DNA of 52,547 nucleotides from Brachionus koreanus (taxonomy: Eukaryota > Rotifera > Eurotatoria > Ploima > Brachionidae): the NCBI GenBank assembly GCA_016987375.1, contig PJRA01000011.1, positions 512,485 to 565,031 of the forward strand, in the 5' to 3' direction. Numbering within the stretch: the stretch's first letter is position 1; the number at the start of each line of letters is the position of its first letter. The translations under genes and the position numbers were made by a program. The notes below the pieces were generated by a model. That model saw only the letters and a list, made by a program, of their open reading frames with translations. It was not told the origin of the DNA and did no database searches. Shown here one piece after another: positions 1 to 11,246 of this stretch.

Positions 1-844
1 ATACGTGTTATCAAATAATTAATTTAAGGTATCAAATAATTAATTATAGAGATTTATTTTGGAGATCATTTAAGTAATTCTAGAGATCGATTAAATACCA
101 CCCATAGATAAATTTAAGCCTTTCATACCTGAGAACGAACCGTAATAGATAAAAAAAATCAGAAAATTGATCCTGAGTTTTTTTAATGTAGATTACGAAT
201 TTAGGGTTGTTTTTTGTCTAGGTCGTCGCCTAAGCCCAGTAAAATTAGGCTAAATTTAGGCTAAAAATAAAAAATTTCAAATAATTCAAAATTTAAACGA
301 TTTATCAAAAAACTGAGTCCATTTTTGAATTTTACACTAAAAAATACATCAGCATGTGATTTTTCAAAAAAAAACATGATTCCGAGGATAAGTTATTATC
401 AGTTAAACTTTTAAAATATATATTTTTTTAGGGTTTTTTTTATGTTATTTTTTACATAATGAAGATTAGTCATAACATTTAAATAAAAATCATATCCTAA
501 AACAATTTTGTCTCAAAAATTCAAATTTTTGGTTAAAAAATCTAAAAAAATTAATTCTAATAAGAGTTTTTGTGTATTTTAAAAATAGGTCGACTTTGAG
601 CTCCTCAACCGAAAAAAATTTTCAGAATATTATTTCAGATTTGAATTCTACAATAAAAATTACCTATATTATTTTAAAATTACCTATAAAAATTTCTAAT
701 AATCTTTGTATCATAATACGTTAGTCCTTTATCTTAAAAACTATTACATAAGGTGCATATGTCGCTTAGTCACAATAATACGAAGAATAAATTCAGTTAA
801 TTCTAGAAAAAATTAAAAATCCATCTTTTAAACAACTCTGGATA
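1..844. other. AT-rich stretch, no gene seen
   Basis: Long A/T runs with no open frame that looks coding on either strand. The right part leads into a mariner relic, so some of it may be decayed transposon. Confidence 0.5.
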
Positions 845-1150
845 AATGGATAAAAAGGTTATGTAGTGTTTTTGGAAAAATTTCTAAGGAGCAATGCACT
901 TTGAGCTATAAATGATCGTGCCATAAATACAGAACTTCATTCTGAACAATTAAAACGAATGTATGCTTTACTTCACTTCAACTGAAAGCTAGATTTGTTT
1001 TTCAAGATAACAATAGACCTCAAATAGCTAAAAGAACAATGAAAAAAATATGGAACTGGAAGAGATGGAACGATACTCACCCAGCATATAGCCCAATTCT
1101 GATTATCATCTTTTAGACTCAATTGATCATAATTTTTTATTGATAAATTA
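845..1150 (+). pseudogene. Decayed mariner transposase fragment
   Basis: Read across frames, this stretch shows the order typical of mariner transposases. First comes a KVM-x-C-F-W...GAMHFEL block, then INTELHSEQLKRMYALLHF, then QDNNRPQIAKRT, then HPAYSP and, after a one-base shift, DYHLLDSIDHNFL. These match the family blocks around the second and third catalytic Asp (DNARPH and PYSPDL-x-x-SDYHLF). Stops and frameshifts interrupt it and the N-terminal helix-turn-helix is not visible, so it is inactive. I did not find its terminal repeats. The family call rests on the motif order; the exact subfamily is unknown. Confidence 0.7.
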
Positions 1151-1701
1151 AAAAAAAACTAAAAAAAAAACGCAAAATTTTTCACTCACCCAAATATTTT
1201 AATCAACAAATATCTTGATTATAACATTATCTATTAATTGATGATATTTTTCATATTCTAATTAAAAAAAAAGCATCATCATTAAGTATTATCTTATCAA
1301 AATTAAGTTATTTATAAATTTAATTATTGAATTCATTCTAATTTCGCTCCTTATATTGATGATCAATATCATTACTAATCTGAATCGCTGTTAATCATGG
1401 TTCACATCCGCTAATTGTTAAAAATTTGTTCATGTCTTTCATAGTGTTTACTCTTCTGTAAATTATTAATATTAAATTACTACTGATGATTGTATTAATA
1501 AAAAAGGTAATTGTGCTTTGATTAATCATTTAAAGAATTAGATCAATAAAATTAAAAAAAAAAAACAAACTATCGGAAATTAATTTATTTTCTTTAAATA
1601 CAAGTATTTCAAAAAAAAATAGTGAACAAATTTCAAAAAAGAAAAAAAACAATATTAGTGTATTTATTAAAATATTTTCAAAAAACGATAATTTAAAAAT
1701 A
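1151..1701. other. AT-rich spacer, 3' flank of the next gene
   Basis: No coding signal. As the next gene lies on the minus strand, the right part probably holds its 3' untranslated region. Confidence 0.45.
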
Positions 1702-3403
1702 TCACTCGGTAGCATTTGATTCAGTAGGTGTTGCATTAGCGCCATTAACTGTAGCCTGTCTTAAATCATTATTACATTTTTTTATTAAAATTTTTCCATA
1801 TTCTAGACTCTTTTTCAAATCATTTATCTCACTGAAAACATCTGTCATTGCCTCAGGCAAAATTTTAACTTTCTTTCTCTTTTTTTTGCGTCTAATTGTA
1901 GTTGAGTAAAGCAATTCCTTCAACTTTTGATGATAGGACTCGCAAACAGTGACCAATTTTCCCAAATTAAACAACAAATACGAATGAAATTTTTGATAAC
2001 ACTCTCCAGCTTTGTGTTGATTGAGCAGTTTATCCACCTCGCTGAATATTAAAATATACTTAGCCTGTCTTTTGTTTATCCATTTGACGATTCTCTCCTT
2101 GACAAGCTCGTCCAAGCTTTCTTCCTCTTCTACTCTTTTAAGCAAATAGCGATTAAGTGCATCAATTCCTTTTGAGTAACTTTCGTGATTTTTGAACGAC
2201 TTTGAACTGGCAGCGTGAATCGGCTGATAGTCATTGTTCTCTTTTTCCATTTTGTCCTCATGAGTCCTACAAAACTCCTTGAAACTTGGAATACTCAGAT
2301 CAGCATCGTTGCTGGTCGTCTTTTCACAACTGCTATTTTCGTCATTGCTGCATTCGCTGTTCCACATCTCTTCCTCATCAGGGTTGGTCTCGCGGGCTCT
2401 TTCACACTTGTTTATGTAGCGCCTTATCGAAACACCAATCTCAGGTATCAAACTAATCAAATGATTGTTCATGTCCAACAAGTCATACATGCCAGCGTAT
2501 CTGTCCTGTGAGTTAATTAGTCTCCGGTACTCAAATATGTTAGTTTGAAGTCTTTTGGAGCAGTCATATCTGATGAAGGCTTTGGTTTTGTTGAACAACT
2601 TTTTGGTCTTGCGGTGATTGTTTTTACAAACATAATCTCTTTCATGCTCGATTATAATTGAGTTAAGTTCGTCAAGCACCATGTCATACTCGTTCAAAAG
2701 TCTAATTAGTGAACTAAATTGAAATTTTAATGAATCACCACATTCAAGCATGTGCACACGTTGAATGTAAGATTCACAAAATTGCTTGTAGTATTTTATA
2801 AAAACGTTGATTTTTTCTAAAACTGATTTACACTTAAGTTCTTTCAGTTCTCTTTCTCTTATTATGTTTAGGTCTTGTTCGGTGTCACAATCATCGCCTA
2901 CACCATCTGCATCGACATGACTCTTTTTTGGATAGTGCACTGGTGCTGATTTGAAGGAACTAGGTCTGGGCTGATTATAAACTGGTGGTCTATACACATT
3001 TGATTGGTATGACTGATAGTAGACTGTCTGAGGTGCTTGTACTGGTTGATAATAGTAAGGAATGATTGGCGGAGGATTGGTCATGTAATACGAAGGATTC
3101 ACATAGACTTGTTGAGCATTCATTACTGGATTTTGCCCTTGATAATAGTAGTTTGGTGTTTGATACGGGCTTGAATGTGGTACTGATAATGCTGGTGGCG
3201 CCAACGGTGGTGACGGCTGTTGCTGTTTTTCTTGCACAGAAGCTTGTCTCGGTCTAACATCTGCTTCTTGGACTGGCTCCTGCTTTATTACTCCGTTGAG
3301 CAGGTTTGCCGGTTTATTAGATGAAAGTATTTCTTTGAGGAGCTTCTCCGCTTTGGCTGCAATCTCAAACACATCTTCATTTTTGGCTTGAGATTTAGTA
3401 CCA
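1702..3403 (-). CDS. Unrecognised protein, Pro/Tyr/Gln-rich N-terminus and helical C-terminus; last exon
   Basis: The frame is open from a likely splice acceptor (TTTAAAG, exon starting at 3403) to the stop at 1702, about 566 codons. There is no in-frame ATG near the 5' end, and a stop lies just upstream of the acceptor, so a 5' exon I could not locate must supply the start. The N-terminal third is low complexity, rich in Pro, Gln, Tyr and Asn (runs such as PNYYYQGQNP and IIPYYYQP), which is prion-like. It is followed by an acidic patch (DADGVGDDCDTEQD). The rest is Lys/Glu/Leu-rich with regular hydrophobic spacing, probably helical, and has a strong basic cluster near the C-terminus (TIRRKKKRKKVK) that could be a nuclear signal. 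I do not recognise the family. Codon use and the lack of stops over 1.7 kb argue for a real gene. Confidence 0.75.
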
Positions 3404-4475
3404 CTTTAAACAAAGTAAAGTTACTAAAATAAAATTAAAACAAAAATTTTATGTGAGAAGAAAAAATAGGGTATCGAACCAGGTAAAAATATTATTTGCT
3501 TTCGAATTTTAAGATTTTAAAATTTCTAATTTTATGAAAAATAATAACAATTTTACCCTTAATTCGTTACTCTATTTGATTTTAAGAAATTTAATTACAT
3601 CTTAGGCTATTAACCCTAGATTTAGATATAACTAATTTAAAGAAAAACTAGAGCCTATTTTTACATAGGATTTATTAAATCAGACAAAAAATTAGTCGAT
3701 AAATTTTACTTTATCGATTGGTATTAATTTATTAAATTTTTTTTTTAAAAAGGGCCTCCATCGCTTGCGCCTAGCTATTTTTCTTCCCAAATCCACTCAA
3801 GCCATTCATCCGAATAGCGTGAGCAGTCAAAACTGAATTTATTAAAATTTATTACTCCATGAGTTTTTTTTATTTATAAAAGATAAAGTGGTTATTTGCA
3901 CAACTTTAGGGTCCAACCAAGCTGAATGTTGATTTTGTAGTTGAAATTTGTGTTTCGAATATCTTTTCTTTGTTCTTTTTCAAATGCTGAAAAGTTTTAT
4001 AAATAAATTTTTTATAAGTTTTATTTAAGCACACGTTTGTGGATATTGAAGCGATTTATTTTATTCAATGCGAGTTTCGAAACAAGATGAAACTAAATCG
4101 CGTAATTTATAATGAATCCGAGTATATGCTTTAGTCGGTATAGATGATGAAAAATTAAACACATAGAACGCTTGAATCTTGCAATATTTCACTAGCTTTT
4201 GTGCTTGACTCCCGGCTTCCCCTCTAAACTAGAAATTTTTATTATTCATTTTAATTTTAATATTCAAAGAAATTGAGTCGATACGACCCAGAAAATGTCT
4301 GAATTAAAGAATTCAGAATTTTGTAAAAAAATAAAATAAATATTAGGATATCATTTATTTTCTATTTCTCTAAAGCAAAAGTGAAAATTGGAATTTTTTA
4401 AAATAATAAAACAAAAATATTAAATTAAATTTTGTTCATATATATTATTTAACACAAAAAAAAAATTAGAAATAA
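3404..4475. other. AT-rich spacer or 5' region of the upstream minus-strand gene
   Basis: It must hold the missing 5' exon of the minus-strand gene, or at least part of that intron. A somewhat GC-richer patch lies at 3750-3830, but no convincing exon could be read there. Confidence 0.4.
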
Positions 4476-4817
4476 GGCAATGTGAAATTTCATACAAAAT
4501 TTTCAATACAAAAATTAAAAAATTCTATAACTTTTGTTTTAAAGGCCAGAATTTGTTCTGCTGTTGAAACAAAGTGAAATAACTGTTGTTTCACCTACTG
4601 GGAAAGTCTGCTAAATCTCTGCAAAATTTCACTCAATATAATAATTTTGAAAATAAATCGCAATCAATTTGCAGAGATTTTGCAGACTTCCCCAGTTGGT
4701 GAAACAACAGTTGTTTCACTTTGTTTCAACAGAAGAACAACTTCTGGCCTTTATAACAAAAGTTATAGAATTTTTTAATTTTTGTATTGAAAATTTTGTA
4801 TGAAATTTCACATTGCC
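4476..4817. mobile_element. Palindromic MITE with 9-bp target duplication (GGCAATG family, copy 1)
   Basis: Starts GGCAATGTGAAATTTC and ends in the exact complement. The two arms stay nearly identical inward for about 150 bp each, leaving a short AT-rich centre. The nine bases on each side are the same (TAGAAATAA), which is a clean target-site duplication. It has no coding capacity. A 9-bp duplication with GG...CC ends fits non-autonomous Mutator-like (MULE) or Merlin elements. Related copies lie at 24228-24519 and 42579-43060. Confidence 0.9.
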
Positions 4818-5567
4818 TAGAAATAATAAATCTAAATTTTCAGTAAATTGTATAGTTAAGTTTAAATTTTTCAATAGAGAAAATATTAGATTAATTTTTC
4901 AAAAATTATAATGTTTTTATTTGATTAATTTTCTTTAAAAATCATCAATTTTTAACTTTTTAAATTATTAATTTTCAACAATAATCTGTTTTTTTAAACT
5001 TTTTTAATTTCGATAATTTTGAAAAATTATTTAAATTTCAATTTTTCATTTTTTCGATAAATAAAATAATATTTGAAAATTCGTTTCAAAAAAAGTAATT
5101 TCTTTTTAAAAGTCATACAAAAATTCAATAACATTTTACAAGTCGAACATTTGATTATGATTCTGAAAAAAAGTTAAGCTTAGTTTGGCAAATGAGTATT
5201 GAAATTAAAAAGAAATTTTCGTGAAACCTTTAAAATTTTGAATTGTAGAAAGATATATTTTTAAATTTTTTTCGTATCTATTGAGCAAGCACTATTTACA
5301 AGCTATTTCGGTTTTTTATGTTGAAGAAAAAAATTAAACTGGAAACGAAATATTTTTTTATAATTTTAAGAAATTATTTATTTTATTTTAAATTCAAAAC
5401 GATTAAGGATAATAGAATTTAATTTGATTTCTTTGTTTTGTTTTTTTTTAAACATAAAATATAAGACTAAAATATTACTCTTCATTATATATTCAAAGCT
5501 TTTGCTAGATTTAAATAATTTTATTTTTTTTAAACAATTTTAAAAAGTTTGCTTAAACAGGAAAGAA
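4818..5567. other. AT-rich spacer upstream of the S18-family gene
   Basis: No coding signal or clear promoter element. It is the 5' flank of the mitochondrial ribosomal protein gene. Confidence 0.4.
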
Positions 5568-6116
5568 ATGCTCAAATTAGCGAAAAACAGCTTAAAATTT
5601 ACTTTGAATTCGTGCTTGAATTCAGTTCGACAGCTAACACTTAGTAATAGGCTAAATTTAAAGCGGATAGAAAAAACCGAGGATAAGAGCACAAATACAA
5701 TAACTATTGAGGGAAAATACATTGACCCAAAAGAGATGTTTGAAGCCCAAGTTTTGGATTTGACCGACGAAAGTCACAAAGATTCAAATCCTGTACTGAG
5801 ACCATGCGCTTTTTGTGAATTAGAAAAAAGAGATATAAAAGTTCAATATACTGATGTTTTAGTTATTAGACAATTTTTAACCGAAAATGGCCACATTTTA
5901 CCCAGAAAAGTAACTGGTCTTTGTAAAAAGCAGCAAAGAAAACTAATAGTGTTAACCAAACAAGCAAAACATGCTGGCTTGATACTCAATCTTCAACCTC
6001 CTCTTTTAGATGGAACAAAGCCATCATCTGATCATAACAATCGATCAAAACATCTTAAATGGAATACCTATTTTGACGATTATGAAACCATGAGACGAAC
6101 CAATAAATTTTTGTAA
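5568..6116 (+). CDS. MRPS18A: Mitochondrial ribosomal protein of the S18 family (mL66/MRPS18A-like)
   Basis: A single-exon frame of 182 aa. The N-terminus (MLKLAKNSLKFTLNSCLNS) is basic, hydroxylated and free of acidic residues, as expected of a mitochondrial import signal. The S18 domain covers about residues 78-148. It has a CAFC cysteine pair, a YTDVLVIRQFL helix and the hallmark GHILPRKVTGLC followed by a Lys-rich helix and AKHAGLI. ILPRK-x-TGLC and the GLI-x-N-x-x-P tail resemble animal MRPS18A (now mL66, in the large mitoribosomal subunit) more than MRPS18C, whose equivalent is YGRHITGLC. The assignment within the three S18 paralogues is inference. An AATAAA follows at 6142. Confidence 0.88.
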   Translation: MLKLAKNSLKFTLNSCLNSVRQLTLSNRLNLKRIEKTEDKSTNTITIEGKYIDPKEMFEAQVLDLTDESHKDSNPVLRPCAFCELEKRDIKVQYTDVLVIRQFLTENGHILPRKVTGLCKKQQRKLIVLTKQAKHAGLILNLQPPLLDGTKPSSDHNNRSKHLKWNTYFDDYETMRRTNKFL

Positions 6117-6141
6117 CTTTTGATCATAATTCTGATTATAA

Positions 6142-6147
6142 AATAAA
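6142..6147 (+). promoter_or_regulatory. Poly(A) signal of the S18-family gene
   Basis: AATAAA 26 bases after the stop codon, a normal position for 3' end formation of a compact transcript. Confidence 0.6.
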
Positions 6148-6846
6148 GATGTCGCTTCATATTTGTTCTTATGTTCTTATGGTTAATAAACTTGTTACTT
6201 ATGTTTAAATAGATACAAAAATGGCTAAAGAGCAATTTTGTTATTTGAAAAAACGAAATTAAATGATATTAGAAAAGTTTTCTTTAAAAATAAATATTAA
6301 GAAATTAATAAAAATAACTTGAAATTTTTAGAGTTGCTTTGAGGATATATTCATGTACAATTGCTTCATTGATGCAGCCGTTCTTGTCTTGGGCAGTGAA
6401 TTATCCAGGGAACGTATAGTGAGGATAATTTTGCTGACACCTATTAACTATAGATTTTTTATCTATAATTTTAAAAACCGCACCGGACTCAACACGAACT
6501 GTTAAGTTTAGGTGCAATTTCTGGCTGCTCATGTACTTTATCATGAGCTAACGAAAAAAATTAAAAATGTTTGCTGTAGATAAAAAAAGCAATATTTTGT
6601 CTGATTGATTTTTAATTATCATGATAATTAATTTTGATTAATTTTGAAATTGTTAATTTAATTTATTTTTTCTTTTTTTATTTTTTAATTTTTGCAAAAA
6701 TTATCAAACTTTTTTTGTTAATATTGTTGATTGATTAAGTTAGTTCTGTTGTTTTGCCAGCCATATTAAATGTTTTTTTTAATAGATGAAAACATTTGAT
6801 TATTGTTTATTAAATCTCTTAGCTTTTTGTCGAATTGTTTTTTCTT
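6148..6846. other. Spacer with a GC-richer unexplained patch (about 6340-6560)
   Basis: Mostly AT-rich. Bases about 6370-6450 can be read on the plus strand as FIDAAVLVLGSELSRER, which looks coding in composition, but the frame soon closes and no exon borders fit. It may be a transposon relic. Confidence 0.3.
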
Positions 6847-7000
6847 AACACTCAAAGACCGCAGGGGTCTTTTGAACCCCTTTAGTTACTTCCAGTTTAA
6901 CAAAAAATATTTTTATAGATTGAAAAATACATTTAAATAAATATTCTAATTTAAAAAATTTACCCTTTAAAGGACAATGATGAAAAATGTGTCCTCAGTT
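6847..7000 (+). mobile_element. Solo end of a CACTCAAA/TTAA-type element
   Basis: TTAACACTCAAAGACCG, followed by sequence resembling the inside of the complete element at 38589-38816 (both contain a GTCCTCAGTT block about 50-100 bp in). No matching inverted end was found downstream, so the element is truncated or too decayed. The right boundary given is approximate. Confidence 0.5.
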
Positions 7001-7597
7001 TTAAGTCGAACAAATAAAAAAATTATCAAATTTTTTTTATTTTTTTCCACAAAATGCTCAAAAAAAAAGGAATAAACAATAAAAATAGAAATAGATTTTT
7101 ATAATTTGACTCAATTTTTAATAAAAAATAACATCAAAATCTATCAGAATATTTTTTCTAAAATTTTTTTATGTTTAATTTTTATTAAATAAACTAATTA
7201 AACTAAAAGCTCATCAAGCTTCACCTTAAAATTTGCTAAAGAGTAAATAATTAATAAAAATAAATGTCAAAAATAAAACTTTAAATAATATGGAACCAAA
7301 TATTGCTAAATGCATCGAAGAAACTACAGAAAAGAAAACCTACCTATGCCTTAAATCATGTATATTAAAGTTTTTTAATAAAATAAAATATTTGTTGTTA
7401 ATTTTATTTTTTTAAAGAGAATTTGAATTTTTTGATAAAAAATTGCTTTTTTAAATCTAAAACAAATGAAAATGGAGCAACTATTGCTAAAAAAAGACCA
7501 AACGTAACTTTAAAGTACTTTAATTTTGTACTATTAAAGAACAAGCGATAAAGAAATTTTTTATTCAAAAACGTTCTTTAAAATTTAAGAATAAATT

Positions 7598-7660
7598 CTT
7601 AACACTCAAAACCCGATTTTTCAAGCCAAATGGTTACCTTTTTTTCAATGAAAAACACTG
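7598..7660 (-). mobile_element. Second solo end of a CACTCAAA/TTAA-type element
   Basis: TTAACACTCAAAACCCG followed by a GGTTACCTTTT block matches, in reverse, the right end of the complete element at 38589-38816. No partner end was found. Confidence 0.5.
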
Positions 7661-8186
7661 TAAGCGAAGACGATTTTTTTGCGTATAATTTTTCTAATCC
7701 AAACAAAATTAACCAAGTAAAAAACAGTATATATTTAATTTTTTATTGAAGAAAATTTAAAACTAAAAAAATCAATTATTAATGGTCAATTTCATGCAGA
7801 TACATGTTTTTTTCATAGTTTTTGATATATTATAAAGCGCCAAAAAGACCATTAAAAAATTTAAAAGTAAATATTATTTTAAAAATCTAGATACTCAATA
7901 TTGTTTTTCCATAAATGGCTCGACTTAAATTTAATAAATTTTTATATAATCTATTTGATATTTTCAAAAATTAAAACCTAATTTTAATATAGTATTTTTT
8001 ATATGAAAAAAAAATGCAAATAATTGATATAAAAACGTTCCAAAAACCCAAATGTTTATTTTATATTCATATATAAACTTGCTTTTGCAAATAACGGATA
8101 AATATTGCGAAAATTTTTTTAATTAATTAAGGCTTTAAATTTTTTTTAATTATAACTTAACTATTTTTAAAAAAAAATAATATCAC
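7661..8186. other. AT-rich spacer
   Basis: No coding signal, RNA gene or clear repeat seen. Confidence 0.4.
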
Positions 8187-8522
8187 TTAAAGTATTGAAC
8201 TCCATGACGACGCATGAAATCTTTTGGCATTGTCTTGTACAACCATTGTATCTATATTGCTCAGGCAGGCGCGAATTTTGTTTTCGATTTGCCTAGGATT
8301 TTTTGCCTTCCAATCACCCTCATAAACTTTAGCTTTCTTATAATTCTGTACCACATTGGCATAATGAGATGATGCTAAGTCAGGCCAAAATACATAAATG
8401 TCATCCTGATAATATTCTTTAATCATTGGTTTAAGTCGTTAATACACTCTTCAAAGTAGACATTTTGATTGTCCGCTAAACCGCTAGGTACAAAATATGG
8501 TTCGCTTATTCCGCGTTGTGTA
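8187..8522 (-). pseudogene. Broken mariner/Tc1-type transposase
   Basis: Minus-strand reading gives GISEPYFVPSGLADNQNVYFEECI. After a one-base frameshift it continues MIKEYYQDD, FWPDLASSHYA and KVYEGDWKAKNPRQIENKI down to the stop at 8187. FWPDLASSHYA is the segment around the second catalytic Asp of IS630/Tc1/mariner transposases. The region that should carry the third acidic residue (the NPPN..RPIE part) is missing between HYANVVQNYKK and AKVYEGDW. Frameshift plus internal deletion make it inactive. No terminal repeats were found. Confidence 0.75.
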
Positions 8523-9665
8523 AATAAAAAAAATAGCCAACAAGACCATCAACTTCAGATTACTTGAGAGAAATTTGTTTCTGAAATAGTTTAAGGATAG
8601 TTTAAGGTTTAAGGATATTCGTTTAATGAGTCAATATATGGCTGATCACTGGTTCTCATTTAAATGTACTGAACATTAAATTTATAAAAATTTAAAAAAA
8701 AATTTTTGATTCAATTATTTGCTTCATTATCTAGAGAGATATTGTGAAATTCGAATCCAAATCAAACAAAAGTTTTTCCTTTTCTGCAACATAGATTGTT
8801 GCATCTATTTTATTTAAAATATTTTTTCTAATTTAAAAAAAAAAACAAAAAATAAAATTTAATATTTTATTATTTTTCTGTTTTCTGTATACGGTATAAA
8901 ACAGATATTTATTTGATTTCCTAAAATGATTATTATTTTAGATAAATTAGTAGTATTTCTTTAATTTTTTTCTATTTTAGTAAGTTTTAAATTATCAATT
9001 TTATCTCGAATATTACTAAAAAAAAAATAGATAACATTGCTGATACATTTTGAAAAAAAAATCACGACTAAATAAATCATGTCAAAATCTGAAATGTAAA
9101 TTTTCAACTTAAAGTGCGTTTGCCTTGAATAGTTTTTTGTTTTGAAAAAACTTAAATTTTTTATATGACTTTTTTTAAATAAAATTTCCACTTTTACAAA
9201 AAAAATTGAGTCAAATTAGTCAAAAAATTAAATTTTATTAAAAAATTCAATAATTAAATTAAAATATAACAAAAAAAAATAAGAATAAAAAATAAAAATA
9301 TCTTCTTTGATTTGTATATATTTAAAAAAAATCGAAAAAAATATTCAAGTCAAACAAAGATGATGCGTGGCCAAAAAGCCCGACATCGACAAGATGTTGC
9401 TCTCGGTAGACTCGCGAACAAAAAAAAAAAAAACAAAACAACACAATTCCTTAAAATTCAACTCTTTGGCTAGGTCTTTTACATGTTTAAAAAATATCTG
9501 AATTTGGACATTTGAGAGTGTGATGGCTGTGACGATGGCGGCGGCGATAACGATCGATGGAACGAACGATAAATTAAATTAATCAACTATAATACACTAT
9601 TTTAAATAGGCCAATCGATATGCACTGTACAAATTTACACTAACTCATACGATATTTTTAAAATT
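8523..9665. other. AT-rich spacer and 3' flank of the SERTA gene
   Basis: No coding signal. A GC-richer stretch at 9355-9570, with a GATGGCGGCGGCGATAACGAT patch, is probably within the 3' untranslated region of the minus-strand SERTA gene. Confidence 0.4.
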
Positions 9666-10883
9666 TCAAAAATAAATATTCTCCGAACTTTGATTCACTG
9701 TTTGAGTATTATGATCATTATCAGTTGGCTTTCTTTCCAAATATCCATTGTTCTCTAGCTGGTCTTCGTCCACATTGGTTCTATTTACATCATTTACATA
9801 GTAGTTAGTCGTTTGTACAAGGCTAGTCGGTTCAACAGACCGACTCATCACATCCTCAACACTCTCGTACACACTTGGGTTCATTTGCATCAAAGGATGC
9901 TGATACACGTTCTGATTATAGTCCATTACCATCTGCTGATGCTGCTGTTGATGATGGTGATGATGATGTTGTTGTTGCTGTTGATATAAATATTGCTGTT
10001 GAATTTCTTGCTCGTGTTGGTACTGTAGCTCGTACTGGAGAAGCTTAATAGCATTTCTAATGAGCACAGTTTGTTGCAGGAGCTTTTCGTTCAGACGAAA
10101 TTGTTTGAATTTGTCATACGACAGTTTGAGAAGATCGTGATTGAGAGCGCGCGCCGGTCCCGGCTGGTACAGTGTGTTCTGCTCCTCATAAAATTGTGCT
10201 TGAGTCATATCGGCATCGTTTGAGTAGTAATAGCCAGTCTGGTATGAGACATAAGTATCAGCGGTTGTTTCAATGGGCTGTACAATCTGATCGGTCGACA
10301 AAGCTGCTCGACGACGCACTCGTCTAAACCGAAATCGTCGTTTTACAATGGGCCGCCGCACCCGTCTATGTGTCCAACTAAGTTTTTTATACTTTTTGAA
10401 TATTAATTTTTTGATATAATAACTAGACAACTTGTTACGCTTGGCTCTAGCACAGCTTGTCTTTAAGTTTAAATTTTCGTCTAAATTCGAATTCTCCAAT
10501 TTAAGGTTGATTAGATTATCTTCTATTATATTTTGTTTTAGGTTGTCGGGCTCTTCTTGTTTGCGTTTTTTTTTCTCGCGCTGGCTCAAATTGGTCGTGT
10601 TGGTGAGAGGCGCACTGGCACCCTCTTCGCTAGATGTATCCGTAGATGTAGCCTTTACGTTCAAATTCAGATTGAACACGTGGTGCTTGTGCAGATGATG
10701 AAAATGGCTTTGGTGAAAGTCAATAAGATTTTTGAAATAGTAGGAAGCGTCGCACACCGAACCGAATGTTTCGGAAAATGCTGCGTTTATGACGTCGCTT
10801 CCGTTTGTGTGATGATAATTGTTTGTGTTGCTTACGACTATGACAGAACTGGCCGACGGTTGCTCGCTTGACGTATCGAACAT
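9666..10883 (-). CDS. SERTA-domain transcriptional co-regulator (Taranis/SERTAD-like)
   Basis: An intronless 405-aa frame starting MFDTSSEQPS. Residues about 248-288 read NHDLLKLSYDKFKQFRLNEK then LLQQTVLIRNAIKLLQYEL. This fits the SERTA pattern (L-x-x-S-x-x-K ... L-x-x-x-V-L-I-x-N-x-x-R/K-x-[IL]-Q-x-E) known from SERTAD1-4, CDCA4 and fly Taranis, which modulate E2F/DP and chromatin-linked transcription. A strongly basic segment (about 147-192, RRVRRPIVKRRFRFRRVRRR) is a probable nuclear localisation or nucleic-acid-binding region. A Gln/His homopolymer tract lies just after the domain (about 291-317). The protein is longer than vertebrate SERTADs. Family placement is by motif only, but the match is good. 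Confidence 0.75.
   Translation of the reverse strand: MFDTSSEQPSASSVIVVSNTNNYHHTNGSDVINAAFSETFGSVCDASYYFKNLIDFHQSHFHHLHKHHVFNLNLNVKATSTDTSSEEGASAPLTNTTNLSQREKKKRKQEEPDNLKQNIIEDNLINLKLENSNLDENLNLKTSCARAKRNKLSSYYIKKLIFKKYKKLSWTHRRVRRPIVKRRFRFRRVRRRAALSTDQIVQPIETTADTYVSYQTGYYYSNDADMTQAQFYEEQNTLYQPGPARALNHDLLKLSYDKFKQFRLNEKLLQQTVLIRNAIKLLQYELQYQHEQEIQQQYLYQQQQQHHHHHHQQQHQQMVMDYNQNVYQHPLMQMNPSVYESVEDVMSRSVEPTSLVQTTNYYVNDVNRTNVDEDQLENNGYLERKPTDNDHNTQTVNQSSENIYF
9940..10010. repeat. CAG/CAT trinucleotide-like tract in the SERTA gene
   Basis: Short imperfect GCTGTTGATGATGGTGATGATGATG-type tract (plus-strand view) encoding Gln and His runs in the minus-strand protein. Likely length-polymorphic. Confidence 0.6.
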
Positions 10884-11246
10884 TATTAGTATTGTTGATG
10901 CTTCAATTCTCTGTTGTTTGGACTCGATTCAATTCAATTAGGAACAAAAGAAAGCAAAAACAAATTTATCTCTTTATCATGTTCTAAAATAGAATGTCAA
11001 TTTTGAGATCAGAACGGGTCAAGCAGTCAAATTCAAGTCGGGATGAAGAAGAGTGAAAATTGTACGATTTTAGAAAACTAAACTTTTGCACTAGAAAATT
11101 ACTAAAAACTAGATCAAGAGAATTAAACTGACCATTTTGAATCTATCTTAGCATAATTTATTAACTAATTAGCATAAATTATGATAATAATACAGGAACC
11201 TAATCTTTTAGTTTATTTATTAAGCTCAACTTTTTCAGTGTGCTTT
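10884..11246. other. 5' flank of the SERTA gene
   Basis: No other gene. It should contain the 5' untranslated region and core promoter of the minus-strand gene, though I see no clear TATA box or initiator that I would defend. Confidence 0.35.

Noticed and set aside
2215..3257. Plus-strand frames within the large minus-strand exon
   Set aside because: Shadows of the minus-strand coding frame, which is far longer and has protein-like composition.
3460..3490. GGTTCGATACC, like a tRNA T-loop/B box, minus strand
   Set aside because: No D-arm, anticodon arm or acceptor pairing can be built around it.
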